Positions 46,426 to 58,078 of a stretch of DNA of 64,000 bases are shown one piece after another. Source of the DNA: Dichetophora obliterata (taxonomy: Eukaryota; Arthropoda; Insecta; Diptera; Sciomyzidae); contig OY986438.1 of the NCBI GenBank assembly GCA_963920525.1, positions 132,006,420 through 132,070,419 of the forward strand, given 5' to 3'. Under the pieces are notes generated by a model. The model saw only the letters and a program-made list of their open reading frames with translations, was not told the origin of the DNA and ran no database searches. How positions within the stretch are numbered: the first letter of the stretch is position 1; each line of letters starts with the position of its first letter. The translations under genes and the position numbers were made by a program.

Positions 46426-46575
46426 AAAGAAAAGCTTTTTCCAAAAGAATCACTTATATTTAGAAAAGAAGAGCATGAGGAAATTTGTGAAATCGATGTT
46501 GAAGGTGATGATGTTGCTTATTGTGGTGATGAAAGCGGAAATATTGATACAGACGAAAACGAAATAATTTTTTGA
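46426..46575 (+). pseudogene. Short acidic C-terminal-like ORF, unidentified
   Basis: A frame ending TGA at 46573-46575 reads FPKESLIFRKEEHEEICEID and then continues with Asp/Glu-rich residues to its end. It is followed within 10 bp by AATAAA. The acidic tail is unlike AT-driven noise, but upstream the frame is closed by an A-run stop, possibly a slippage error or indel. An upstream frame (WFVPHIAGSVIMALRMN, about 46300-46350) may belong to the same lost gene. I cannot name the family. Confidence 0.27.
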
Positions 46576-46789
46576 AAAAAATAAAGTAAATAATGTGAAA
46601 AAATGAAATTAAATAAACGAAAAGCAAATAAAGTTTCTCATTATTGAAATGTTTCTTGGAAGCAATATATACTTATATAATTTAAGAAGTATTTTTGAAT
46701 GGAAAGTGGGCGTGATATTATCCTATATAGTTAATTTTTAAGAATTATTTCAGATTCAGGAATAAATATTTAAGTAGATACCTAGGTAC

Positions 46790-47490
46790 TGATAGTTTTG
46801 ATAGTCACTTCGCATGGGAGGTAGGCGTGGTTTTTAACCTATTGAATATAATTTCATACTTAAATAAAAAAAAAAACTGGCCATTTCAGCCCTTGGAAGA
46901 ACTTTGACCTAGCTTCTATTGATCAATTGTGTTGTGCGTGTTATTAAATGTTTAATCACAAATGACCGAGAACTGGACCTACGTGTTTAATGCCGACTCC
47001 GAACGGCTTATGTTCTCAAGAAGCTTTACATGGCAATTTTTACTCTCTGAGGTTTGCCATTGTCTGCAGAGAGGTGACGACCGATTAGAAAAATTAATTA
47101 ATTTGAAAAAACTTTCTGTCTGAGCTGGAATTGAACCCGGGCTACCGAGGTTCTTTAGCTTAGGGGCCACGCACTCTACCCAATAGGCTACGGCCGCCAC
47201 TACTTAGAGTGCATATTAAATATCAAAGTTCATATGCAAAATTTCAGATACATACATTAAGTTTTGTGGAGTTTGAAGAGATTTTACAGTTTTGCTAAAG
47301 TTACTTTGTATGGGAGGTAGGCGTGAATTTTTCTCGATTTGGTTGAATTTCATACTTAGAGTGCATATTAAATATCAAAGCTTATATGCAAAATTTCAAG
47401 TACATTCGTTAAATTCTGTGTAGTTTAAAGAGATTTTACAGTTTTGATAAAGTAACTTTGTATGGGAGGTAGGCGTGGTTTTCATCTGAT
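46790..47490. repeat. Tandem array, 152-bp unit, split by a SINE
   Basis: TACTTAGAGTGCATATTAAA at 47201 recurs at 47353. TATGGGAGGTAGGCGTG occurs near 46813, 47309 and 47460. Setting the SINE and one target duplication aside, the 46.8-kb unit joins the 47.2-kb unit exactly as the later units join. Confidence 0.82.
46865..47200 (-). mobile_element. tRNA-derived SINE, copy 2
   Basis: The head (minus strand from 47200) has A box TAGCCTATTGGGTAGAGTG and B box GGGTTCAATTCC. The same CTCTCTGCAGACAATGG...CAGAGAG hairpin body and GGCTGAAATGGCCAG end follow, then a T-run. The flanks are TACTTAAA (46857-46864) and TACTTAGA (47201-47208). The empty junction TTTCATACTTAGAGTGC is preserved in the next array unit at 47349-47366. 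The family is shared with 18128-18472. Confidence 0.9.
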
Positions 47491-47725
47491 TTTTTTTAAT
47501 TTTTTAACTTGTTTTTTATTTTGTAGATGCAATCCTAAATACCGACTATTATTACGAAAGCTTTCAAATTCCGGTTGTTATCGTGCCGCAAAAATTACAG
47601 ACGGACAGACGGATGGACGGACAGACACTTTTTTATTTGGACCCATTCCAACTTAAAAGTCAAAAGTTCCTTCCGTCTTCTAGTTGAATTGATACCCATT
47701 TTGAGGGTTCAATACTCCACTGTGC

Positions 47726-49165
47726 TACGGCTTAAATAAGTATTGCCTACAAGTTGAAGGATTTATTTGGGTCAAAATCCACATAAATCCAATTTGTTAA
47801 ATCAACAAAAGATTCAAGCATTGAGTAAATTAGAACTCGGTTAATACTCTAAAGAACGAAGATAAAACAAATAATGTAATTTTAAGGTTGACTATTAACG
47901 ATTATCAAAGGGACACATTTAATACTTTGTACTACCACCTCTCTACAACAAAAAGACTGCTTGTTAAGTATCAAACAATTTTTAAATATCTTAAGTTATT
48001 TCAACAACAACAACAACAACAACAACAAGAAAAGATATAACAAGTCCGAAGTGGCCACACAGCAATCGATTTTTTGGTTGCACTTGCTAGTTGTTGGATT
48101 AACTAGCTTGTTTTTGATAGAAAATAACGCTCGTTTGCTGTTGATTATTTGGTTGGTGATGGTGTTGGTGTTGGTGTAATTGTTGTTGTTGGTGTTCGAC
48201 CATTTTATAAACACTTTTGTAACAGTTCGTAACTCGTTCATTTTATCTGCTGGCTTAATCTCACACATTCAATTTCCTACCTTGAACTGCTTTTTTGTTG
48301 TTGTTTTTTCTGTTGTTCTTGTTTACTTTTATTAGTGTAGCTGGTATTCTATGTAGTTGTATAGATTGAAGTGTTGGTAAATCTGTTAGCTGTTGTTGTA
48401 ACTCGCACTACAGCATCTGGTTAAGGCTTTACAGGTGGGGGTAACTCTTTGTTTGTGTGTGTCATCACCGTGTGTTGGTCACCGAAATTTTAACAGACTT
48501 AAGTTGTGTTTTTTTATTGTTTCAAAAGTTGTAAATGCCTTTATGAGAGCATGTCAGGCATGTATTGTGCATATATGTGTGCATGCATGTGAGTGCATAA
48601 ATGTGTGCATGTATGTGTGTGCATGTTTTTTGTCACTTGTTCATCCTTTGCATAATTGAATAAAGTTCGTTAGCATGGTATTTAGGGGCAGGCTCTAATG
48701 GAATCGACTGTCGGCAACACTGTTGGCCTGTGAAGCTTATCTGATACACACTTCCGTTCACGTTTATTTTTTTTATCTTATATGCCATGTTCAGCATTTT
48801 TTATTTTGTTGTTGTTGTGCATTTTTCAATACTTTTCCCAATAACACACTCACACATTCTATGTACAAAATCGTATGAACAACATTTTATTTCATTTACA
48901 TAAAAACGTCATCAAAAGACTTTCTGTAACCCAATAATTAAAAAGCTAGTTTTTTGTTGCTCTATATAGTTATATTCTTGTATAAAGAATAAAAAAAGAA
49001 ATTAAAATTAAATTGTGACAATCGCTTTGACACTTCAAAATGCAGTCACGCATACATTTAAAAATAATCCATTTAAGCTTTTTGTTATGCTATTAGACCA
49101 AGAACGTTAGCCGAATAGGCAAAGATGAAAAGTTTATTGGTTTTTTTTATTAAACACTTTTAAAA
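47726..49165. other. Interval without recognised genes; low-complexity tracts
   Basis: This contains (CAA)n, Tgt/TTG-rich tracts (48140-48420) and GCATGTATGTG-type repeats (48540-48640). The texture resembles host intronic or UTR DNA more than transposon DNA. There is no open frame with meaningful composition. Confidence 0.4.
48002..48028. repeat. (CAA)n microsatellite
   Basis: Nine uninterrupted CAA units. Confidence 0.95.
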
Positions 49166-49169
49166 TTAT

Positions 49170-50300
49170 TTATTAACTAGTATTCCCTGGCGGATGTTAT
49201 AATGCCTCAAACCGTCTTGCTGTTTAAAAAATGTTCATGTTAATCGGAAAAAAAATTCCGAAAGTAGCCACATGAGCTAAATTAACAAATGTAAGTCTAA
49301 TTCGACCAAAATATAGAATCCGTAAAATTTTCGACCGTCAGAAATATAGAATTTTTGTTTATTTGTGGGTGGCAAAAGATGGTGTGGAAAATTTTTGTTC
49401 TTCCTCATACCATCTTGTACTCGAAACTAATCGACTGCCAAAATTTCATCTTAGCTTAGTCTTTATCTGACGCACTTGGCTTTACTCCATGCTTTTTCCC
49501 TGAAAAAGGGGCGTTACATAGTGCAACCAACCCAATTTTTAATGCTGTTTCTCGAAGTAACCAAACAAACCAAATAATATTTTTTTTTAGTTTTATACGA
49601 CTAAACCGGTCTGAAATAAACCATTTTTTGGTGGATGACTTTTGTGTATGGGAGTTTTATGTGACATTAGGTTCCACAGCTATTTAATATCATAATTTTG
49701 AGTTGTATGGGCAGTGCCACGTCCCCTAATCCAACTCTCGCTCAATTTTGCGTGTTACAGCAAACATGTTCTGAAAGTTTGAACTCAATCGGACGGTTAC
49801 TTTCTGAGTTTATAGAAAACACACATTCAATACCATCTGAACTATGATCACAATTTTATTGATTGATAGGTGGTTAAAGGGGGTATGGCCCATATATATG
49901 GTGTGACCACCCCCATTTTTAGTAAAATTCCCGACAGTAACCATACGAACTAAATTACCAAATTTTATTCTAATACGATCAAAACTGTTTGAAATAAAGC
50001 CTTTTTATGATTCGTGGGCGGTAGAAAGGGGTGTGGCAAACAATTTTTGTAAACCGTCTCATACTTGGAAACAGTCTACTTGCAAAATTTCAGCTAAATC
50101 GGCTAAATTCAGCTATTTCATTTAAATTTAATTTTAAACGACCAAAAAAATCTGAAATATGCAATTTTTATTGATTTGTGGGCAGTGAAAGAGGTGTGGC
50201 ATAAAATTTTTTAACCATCTAGAGTTAAAAACAATCTACTGTCAAAATTTCAGCTTAATCCGTTGAGTCGTTCATAAGTAATGAATCTGCCAACGAACAC
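49170..50300. repeat. Diverged 'GTGGGCGGTAAAAGG' repeat cluster
   Basis: The phrase TTTRTGGGYRGYRAAAGRKGTGGYA, then a gap, then CTACTGCCAAAATTTCAGCT-like sequence occurs near 49362, 49998 and 50168. A GGCAGTGCCACG variant lies near 49710. The same phrase is found in both arms of the inverted duplication (53850 and 60130) and near 52690, so it is one dispersed family. Confidence 0.6.
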
Positions 50301-50321
50301 CATTTCATTTTTATGATAAAC

Positions 50322-50688
50322 TAGCTGAACCCGGTGTGCTTCGCTACTCCCCTCGTTATAAAATAAAATTAAAAGTATTTATATATTTTTCACGCCATCG
50401 AATTTTCGAAATAAGTCCACCCCAGCGCCACCTACCATGTCCATTTATACACAAATTATTTTCTTATGATCAAACAAACATACATTCTGAATTTCAGTTA
50501 AATTGGTCCATAAATTCAAATTTTCGATATAAGTCCACCCCAGCGCCACCTATCGGGTCCAAATATAGCCTATGTTACCCACCGTACCAAGATGAACATT
50601 ACCTGAAAATTTCATCAAAATCGGCCCAGCCGTTTTGGAGTCCATACGTTACATACATACACACATCCTATTTTATATATAGATTAAA
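50322..50688 (+). mobile_element. Repeat with CTAGCTGAACCCGGTGTGCT start and ATATATAGATT end
   Basis: CTAGCTGAACCCGGTGTGCT, two copies of AAGTCCACCCCAGCGCCACCTA, and AAAATTTCATCAAAATCGGC with CCAGCCGTTTTGGAG near the end make up a phrase set common in arthropod genomes. It is often the tail of LINE, SINE or Helitron families. The class here is undecided. A 124-codon plus-strand frame is incidental. Confidence 0.5.
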
Positions 50689-50699
50689 AAAAAAATTAG

Positions 50700-51265
50700 T
50701 AAAAAATTAGATCGACAGACAAGCACAAAAACGTTGAAATCAATTTTAATACATATCTGTGAAAATTATAGTGTAGAAAAAAACAAAACACTTTTAATGT
50801 GATTTTATAAATCTAATGTTTTTATAATTATATTTGAAAGAAGTTCATGAGGCAACAGGTAACAACAACAACAAGTTCTTTACAGAACAAACCACCAAGC
50901 AGAATAGACAGCTGTTTCGTTGATTTCTACTTGAACTCTTCTGTAGTCTTCTGTGTCTTTTGCAGACTATCACTTTGACAAGCTTAAACGCACAACTTCT
51001 GTTTAATCAAAACAGACCCATTTGTGCATTTACCTTTCGCAGCATTGTTTTTTTACTATTTTGCTAAGCGCAAGAGTTCTAAAAAGTGACTCTTTTGATT
51101 CTGCAAAGATTTGTTGTTGTTACTTTTTTTGAAGTAAGACATAGAAAAATTCAGAACAAAACTATCATAAGGAAAATGCATTAAAAAATAGTTTGCCTCT
51201 AAATATTTTCTTTAAAAATTTTTGCAAAATGAACTAGTGTTGATTTTCTATGATTTAAATACAAA
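50700..51265. other. AT-rich interval, nothing supported
   Basis: There are short CAACAA tracts, and no gene or repeat boundary. Confidence 0.4.
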
Positions 51266-51269
51266 TTAT

Positions 51270-51985
51270 AGCTGTTTGGTAGTTTAAAATCGTTTATTGA
51301 GCTTTAGGTCAGGTTAGAACAAATTGTTTCCAAAGAAACAACAGCAACATTTTCAATATGAAAAGGAAAACATCACTAGCTGATTTTATTGCAATTTCGG
51401 CCCTGCTACAGGCTTCATCAGAATCTTTGTGATGCCACCACTTGGAATCGAACCCGGTCGTGGTTGCCGTGCCAGCACATTTTAGCGCACTGCACCACGG
51501 AGGCGATGAGATTTCAGTGCCAATTTCTCAGTTTTTCTCCCTTTCATACTTTTTTGTTGTTGTTCGTTGTGCTTACTTTAGTTTATGCTTATGTTATTAT
51601 GGAGTCTAATTATTTGTCGGAACTCGCCACTAACAAAGCATAGTTACCGAAGCCGTTTTTAGATTTGCTGAAAAATCTTCAGGCTGTTTTAGTATTTTTT
51701 GGTCTGGGTCTACCATTTGATTACAAATAAAAGTTTTCTATATGACCTTATTATTTATTGTGTTAATTTTTTTGATTTAAATAAATACAAATTATAAATA
51801 TTTGATAATTTAAATCATTCTTGATTTTGAAAACAATTTCTAGTTGTTTGATAGTTTAAAATCTTTTATTGAGCTTTAGGTCAGGTTAGAACAATTGATT
51901 GCTCTAACGACTTTTTTCCAAAGAAACAACAACATATTCAGTATGAAAAGTAAAACATCTCTAGCTGATTTTATTACAATTTCGG
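51270..51985. repeat. Direct duplication, about 570-bp offset
   Basis: GTTTAAAATC.TTTATTGAGC through TTTAGGTCAGGTTAGAACAA, CAAAGAAACAACA, TATGAAAAG.AAAACATC and CTAGCTGATTTTATT.CAATTTCGGC occur at 51280-51400 and 51853-51985. The first copy continues into a SINE head. The second stops at TTCGGCA, so the duplicated block includes the SINE 3' end. Confidence 0.8.
51385..51512 (-). mobile_element. Second SINE family (tRNA-derived), copy with head
   Basis: On the minus strand from 51512, GCCTCCGTGGTGCAGTGCGC (A-box region) and GGGTTCGATTCC (B box) are followed by GATGAAGCCTGTAGCAGGGC and CGAAATTGCAATAAAATCAG. The body is unlike the 18.1-kb SINE, so this is a different family. A headless end lies at 51960-51985. 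Confidence 0.65.
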
Positions 51986-52489
51986 CACTCTAAAACCAAA
52001 AAATTGATTACTCTGAAATTAACTGTAGGGTTGAGTTCAAGCTTTCGGATAATTTTTACGATTATTTCATTAAAGACACACAACAATAGCTGCAAATTTA
52101 TAAATATGTAGGTAAGACGTAGCAAAGCGAAGAAATAGTATTTTACAAATTTTTCCAGAACGTACACGTTTTATTTTCCAATCTCTTACATATTTTTTGT
52201 GATGATTAGTTTCTATAAAATTTATCGTTCTTCCCAAGTTAAAGACTTTCACTTGCATTAAAAGTGCGACGCCCCGTTGCCTTATACCACTTATATTACT
52301 TGTGGGAATTGAATTTGGTAACTCCTTTGATTAAAATTTCAAGAATTTATCTTTCATATGTGTCTAGTTTTTCGGTTTTGTTCAATTTCGTTTCTTAGCG
52401 CCACCATTTGCCAGGTTTGCGCACTATGTGCACAACAAAAAGCAAGACAAACTTATTTTAAAAGTCTGAACTCAATCGGAAGGCAAGTT

Positions 52490-52800
52490 TCGGAAAAATA
52501 ACATTTTTTCTTTGAGAGTTGTATGGGAGGTGTAACGCGCCCTCTTTTACAAACTCGCATACATTTTTTGCGATAACTGATTTTAAAAGAAATCATTCTT
52601 TCTACCAATCTGAAGGCTTTCATTTTCATAAAAGGCAGGATATTGAATTTAAACTATTTGAGTTGTATGGGAGGTGTCACGCCGTTATTTAAAACTACAT
52701 TTTACTGGTACTCTTAAGCCATCTCCTACTCGAAACACATGTACTGCCAAAATTTCAGCTCAGTCGACGCAGTTTGTTCACAATTATAATGTTTTTGAAT
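52490..52800. repeat. Two units of the dispersed 'TGTATGGGAGGTGT' family
   Basis: AGTTGTATGGGAGGTGTAACG (52515) and GAGTTGTATGGGAGGTGTCACG (52659), followed by CTACTCGAAAC and CTGCCAAAATTTCAGCTC, match the units near 49.7 kb. Confidence 0.5.
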
Positions 52801-53209
52801 TTTTTTTGAGTTTTCAACTAAATTAGTTGAAAATTACGGGCTGCAGTTTTATATACAGGGTGTCCAACAGAGATCTGTTCTTAAGTCATTGGCAGACTAA
52901 CAAATATCTGGAGATATGAACCAGTGCAGTCCTCAGTTCTCTCATTGCGTCAATAGAATTATAGTTAACCGGTTTTCTACAAAACCCTTTAGTTAATATA
53001 AATATGTATTTTTGGTTTTAATAAAAAATTTATAGAAAAATAAGAGGTATCGTACATTTTTTTATTTATAGACCATTTAATCATTTTTTGATTTAACTTC
53101 TTTAAAAAATTCGCTGAACTCATCAACAATGGAGACATTTCAATATTTAATCGTTTATTTCACAAATATTTTTATACGCTCAAAATTAATAGCAAAAAAA
53201 AAATAAACA

Positions 53210-53370
53210 TTTTAAGTATTCGAAAATGTCGAATAACCCCACCAGAAAAACTCGGTTTTTCGAAAAATCCGAAATTGCTAGTAAAAAAACCGAAAAAACC
53301 GAGTCATCAATAAAATCCGGTTTTTCGAATAACCCGGAACCGGGAATACTTTTGGCCTTTTTTAAAATAG
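53210..53370. repeat. Cluster of CGGTTTTTCGAA words
   Basis: CGGTTTTTCGAAAAATCCG, AAAAAACCGAAAAAACCGAG, CCGGTTTTTCGAATAACCCG and TCGAATAACCCC fall in 160 bp, in both orientations. This resembles the end of a word-rich DNA element. Confidence 0.45.
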
Positions 53371-53440
53371 AGAAAAGAAAATATTTTTAACATTTTCTGG
53401 AAAAATATAATAAAAAAAGAAATGGTTAGCTTCGGCTAAA

Positions 53441-53781
53441 GACCCGTTCAAGAATTACGTAAGCACTACAGGGAGGCGGGGGTCTTTGCTTTGCTTATTT
53501 TTTATGAAATGCGGGATGGGAGTCTGGATGTTGATAACGTCAGCAGTATTTATTTTTGTTTATTTATTCGAATTTTCTAGAAAATTTAGTCGATTTTTAT
53601 TTGTACACATATGGCAACCGTACTTGTCTATGCCTGCAAACAAAACACATTTTCAGGGATTCCCGATGCATATACCAATGTTCACGTAAGCATGAGAGGG
53701 GGTAAAAGCATTGCTTACTCATGTTGACGAGGGGGAGCGGGGTTTGATAATTGCAAAAAATCAAATCACTTGAACGGCACC
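53441..53781 (+). mobile_element. MITE at the outer edge of the left arm (PIF/Harbinger-like ends)
   Basis: The outer end GACCCGTTCAAGAATTACG and the inner end reverse-complemented GGTGCCGTTCAAGTGATT share CCGTTCAAG. TTA follows the inner end. G-rich and CCCC-rich tracts lie just inside both termini. The same 330-bp unit, inverted, is at 60210-60540. An open frame of 67 codons through it is shared in part with the other copy, but this reflects their similarity, not a gene. Confidence 0.7.
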
Positions 53782-54940
53782 TTAATACTTTATATTTTTT
53801 TTTTGCAGTCATTTAGTTAAGTGTGAAATATAGCATTTTTATTGATTTCTGGGCAGTAAAAAGGAGTGTTGCATTTTTTTGCCACTGCCAAAATTTAAGC
53901 CTAATCAGCCCAGTAGTTTCGGTATCTTTTAATGATTTCTCAAAATGGGGTATAGCGTATTTAGGATCACGCAATTTTTTAATACATTTGCTAAAATTAA
54001 CCATAAGAACTTATTGACCAACTTTTAGTCTAATACGATGCATAATTTCTGTGAAATAGCAATTTTTGACCATTTTTCAAAATAATATTTCACAAAAAAT
54101 ATGTACAATTCAGTAAATTTTTTATGGAAATAACAGGATTTTTTTTGTTTGACTGCTCGGGTAATTTTTTTAAATTTCTTTTATTTTTTACAATTTTCAA
54201 AATCCTGTAAAAAATCCAATTTAATCTTTTTCTTTTAAAAAATAAACTCATTTTTTGATATTATAAAAAATGTGGTTAGAAAAATATTTTTACCTAGACG
54301 CTCAAAATAATAATCGCCAGCAATAAAATTGTCCAAATGTAGTGATTTTAGGGGGTTATAGAATCACCAAATAATACTTTTTTGGGTAAATAATTTGGAA
54401 CTACTTTTTTAAAGTACATATTATCTTTACAACAATACCTTTTTAGTTGGTTATCGAGACAAAAACATTTTTGATTTTTGTCCACAACACGATCAACTGT
54501 GTGCCGTAAAGAATTCGATTAATTCGTTATATCAAAATTTGCAACGAATTTATATCGAGTTGCGATATGTGCTGTCACTGAATAAAAAATAGGAGACACT
54601 GTATATTCTATCTCTTTCTCTCGCATTTAGATGTTTGTCTGTTTTTACTGTCCCTATCTCTTGCTAAAGAAGTTTCAAAAAGTTTCACTTATTTGAGGTA
54701 AAATACTTTTAATAGCTATAAAATTATTGATTTTGGTGGTTGTTCTTTAAGAGAAGTGTTAAAAAGAAGCTGCAAAACTTGTAGACTTATTTCTTTCCCA
54801 AACAAAACATCAACAGCAAGAGTAATGTTTTGTAATGAGTAATGATGTAAAAAATAGCCTTATTTTGTAAAACGCACGCAATCACTTCACTTGGGTTTTT
54901 GTTGTCCGGCAATTCCATTTCTATATGAATTAGAACTAAC

Positions 54941-54954
54941 TCTCTCTCTCTCTC
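54941..54954. repeat. (TC)7 tract in the left arm
   Basis: Seven TC units at the position where the right arm carries (AG)22. Confidence 0.95.
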
Positions 54955-55010
54955 ACTGAAATAAATTACATTTTCCTTTAAAATATATTGCCAGACAAAA
55001 AATGTTACGC

Positions 55011-58000
55011 AAGTTCAATCAATCAATTTAAACATCTAATTTACTCAAATTTGTTTATAAAATGTGGAGTTTTTAGTGGTTACAGAGTAAATATCTAGCC
55101 CTTTCAAGACTTTTTGTGTCGAAAGGATTGCTTCAACAGTGCGTAGCGCCCACACTAATCTTATTTTCTAGTTCTGCTGTATTGGAACTGCACTGTAATG
55201 TATGTTTGATTTAGAGAATATGGTCACTGAGACTATACTATAATTTTCCAATAACAACTCTCTTGATTTTAATCAAAACTCTTCAATGTCGACAGCAATT
55301 TAAGTACAAAGCTGTATTTGTCAGCAGTCAGCAAAATCCATTTGTAAGATATTGCTTTTTCCTAGAAAAGAATGGCAGATGATTGGCAGACATTAAACAT
55401 TATGGTCTAATAAATTAATTAAATAATATCTTTTAAGTCTTAGGTGTATATGAATGATTTTGACAAGACAATCATTGTCACAACTTAATGAATTTCATTT
55501 TGCCCAAGAAGAATTTCTTAGTATTACGTATTGCCTGCAATCAAAATCATGCTTTTATTTGTTTATCATTAACAACACAAACAACAAAAAGTTCGTTCAA
55601 GAATCTCAAATCGAACTTCATTACGCACAATCAGCTGATATGACAAACACATGCATATCAACTAAAAATAAGTTCTCATATGTCAAATCATAAAATTCTT
55701 AATTGACATTTTGACAAACGATTTCGTTGTGAATGTTTTGAAGATTAATATCCGGCTAACGGTAATCTGACATTGCAATTGTCACTTAATTATCTTAACA
55801 ATGCAAACATGTTTACATAAGTATTTATGTGCTTGTATGCAGCTCTTGACTTTTGGCGTTGAGTGTGTGAGCTAACAAATGTGTGCGTGTTTATGTAGGG
55901 CTGCTTGGAAATGCAAACAAAAAAAAAAACCACACACACGCATAACCAATGATTAATTAATCTTCAATTGATTTGAAAACAATAATTGCTAGTTTTGCAG
56001 CCATCAAAATTAACATTGAATGAGTAGCTTTTAGACAGAGCCTTAATTGCTGAAATTTGTAGTGCTATTTAATGCTACATTGCACAAATCTCAAACTTAT
56101 CAAATTATATCCTAGACAAAGCACACATTATTGTGAATGACACTTTTGTTTTGTAAATCTAAGAAAAGAACGAACTTAGACTAATGTATTTGTTAACTAC
56201 ACTAAGTAAACATTTTATCCTAGCTTAAACACAAACAAATGGCTTTTTTTGTATTTTCTATGCAGAGACTCATCGGCAGTGAAAAAATTTTAGAGTTTTG
56301 AGATTAGAAATTTTGAACAACTGACATCATAAGTTTTTGTTTTTCTTAACAGAGTAGATTTGTTGATTTTACTAAATATTCCAGCAAATCTCTCTTATAT
56401 AAATACATTAAAACAAAATGCACATAAAAATAATTGGTACAAAATTAAGTTCAATTAACATCGGCTTTGCCAGCTGGTATTGATATAAAATCAAAATTAT
56501 GTAAAGGTTTGTAAAGGTTTCATAATTTTTTTCAATGTTATAAAATCAAAATTATGTAAAGATTTTAAAAGGTTTCATAATATTTTCATAGCAAATATAT
56601 TAACGCAAAATAAAAAAAACTTAATGCTACCGAGTACTTGTTACCTTATCAAAATAACTTGACTGCAAAAGTGAGTCAGCTGATTTTCACATATCAGCTT
56701 AGCACTTGGTTATAAAATGTCTTAGAAGGTGCTAACAGCTACTAACTTTTGTAACTTAGCAAGTGTTAACAAAATTAAGTAAATATCCTTAATATTTCTT
56801 TGCAAACAATGGTACCATACTAAGATTAAAAACTTACTAACACTACTTGGAAGCAAAATGCAAACTGTACTTTGCCTCTGTAAGAAAAACAGAATAGATC
56901 TACACGCCGAGTAAAAGTTTACCTACAAATAATTCTGCTTGCAAAAGATTTTGTTTTGTGTTTTTTTCACAGTTGTGGTAAAAATAAAGTATTTGATGTC
57001 AAACTGCATGTCCTAGGGTTGCCTTTCTAAGTAAGTGGCAATCACTTTAAATATTAATTATCACTTTCACTGACATACAAGTCATGGCAAACAAACACAA
57101 GTCGTTAACCTAAGATAATTAATTATGTTTAAACAACAACAACATACATAGCAACAAAGGTTTTTCTTTATTAATAATGGGAGAATTGAAGGTATAAGTC
57201 ACACACACACACACCCACACTTATGCGAATTGGCTAGGTCTTCACATTTGCTCACACATTTTTGTATGACTGACTATGAGAGTAAGTCGTCTGTTTAGGC
57301 AACAAGACCGGGAAAAATCTCAGCGTTGCCACCCAGTAAAACTATGTCCATTAGTTGCTTATTTGTACGTGCAAATAACATAAAGCTGTAATAGCAACAA
57401 TATGACTATTTGTGCAGTAGCAATATTAATGTTTCTACGTGTGTGTTACGTTGACTGTATGGAAGTCTGTCTTTTGCTTTCGAGTGTGAATAGGCATTGT
57501 TGGCTGATGTAGCTTGTATTGAAGAGAAGATACTTGTTTTTGTATTGTATGCTCAAAGTTTCGATGGAGAATCTGTGGGAAATGGTGGGAAGTTCCATGT
57601 CTGTCTGTCCAAAGTCTGTATTTTACTGTTTTGTACTGTATTTTGTGTCCGACCACACACGATATGACTTTGAAACACCTGCGTCCCTAAAGTGGCACAA
57701 GTTTCGAAACTTTTTGTTTTTAACATTGTAGTTAGTTGTTTTTGTGCTACTTTGTTTTGTTTCTGCTGAAGTGTTTAAAGCTGATGAGTAGCATTATTAT
57801 AATTTTTTCCATTGTTTTTATCCGACTGAGATTACAAAAACTTTATGTATGTACATTATATATGATAAAAATTGAATGAAAGAAATCACTGTGGAATATT
57901 TAGAAAAAGTTATTTTATTGTTAAAAATGCTTTTATATTTTACTTTAATGTGTCCAAAATTTTAAAATCTCCCCAGCAAACTAAACTTTCCGATATTGTA

Positions 58001-58076
58001 ACGAATTCGTTATGAATATTTCGGAAACTTTCAGATTTCGGAATCCAATTTCGTTGCGAAATCGTAAAGAAAATCA
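55011..58076. other. Spacer of the inverted duplication, no gene recognised
   Basis: AT-rich DNA with a (CA)n tract at 57200-57214 and scattered CAACAA tracts. Frames near 55454 (79 codons) and 57435-57731 are unconvincing. The segment 57985-58070 and its partner 58905-58965 share TTGTAACGAA/TTTCGTTGCG words around the element at 58079-58890, suggesting that element landed in an older palindromic repeat. Confidence 0.45.
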
Positions 58077-58078
58077 TA

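Larger units (their letters stand above)
45622..47725. mobile_element. Candidate element bounded by a 15-bp perfect inverted repeat
   Basis: GCACAGTGGAGTATT at 45622-45636 is exactly inverted at 47711-47725. Between them lie a small open frame, the 152-bp array, a SINE and a GACGGACAGACGGATGGACG-type stretch. No target duplication is visible, so the pairing could be coincidental or the element rearranged. Confidence 0.4.
53441..55010 (+). repeat. Left arm of a 7.1-kb inverted duplication
   Basis: Matches the reverse complement of 59085-60541 in the same order from end to end. Shared landmarks are CCGTTCAAGAATTACGTAAGC, GTACACATATGG, CATTTTCAGGGATT, TGAAATATAGCATTTTTATT and TGGGC.GTAAAAAGGAGTGT. 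AACTTTTAGTCTRATACGAT, TTTGTCCACAACACGATCAA, AAGTTTCACTTATTTGAGG and TCCTTTAAAATATATTGCCAG follow. Similarity is roughly four in five by eye, with indels. The outer edge is the outer end of a MITE and the inner edge follows a (TC)n tract. The spacer between arms is about 4.1 kb. Confidence 0.9.

Noticed and set aside
48710..48732. GGCAACACTGTTGG resembling a hAT terminus
   Set aside because: It is a short local palindrome with no partner end or 8-bp duplication.
57435..57731. Open frames of about 70 codons on both strands
   Set aside because: Opposite-strand overlap and lack of any motif suggest chance in low-complexity sequence.
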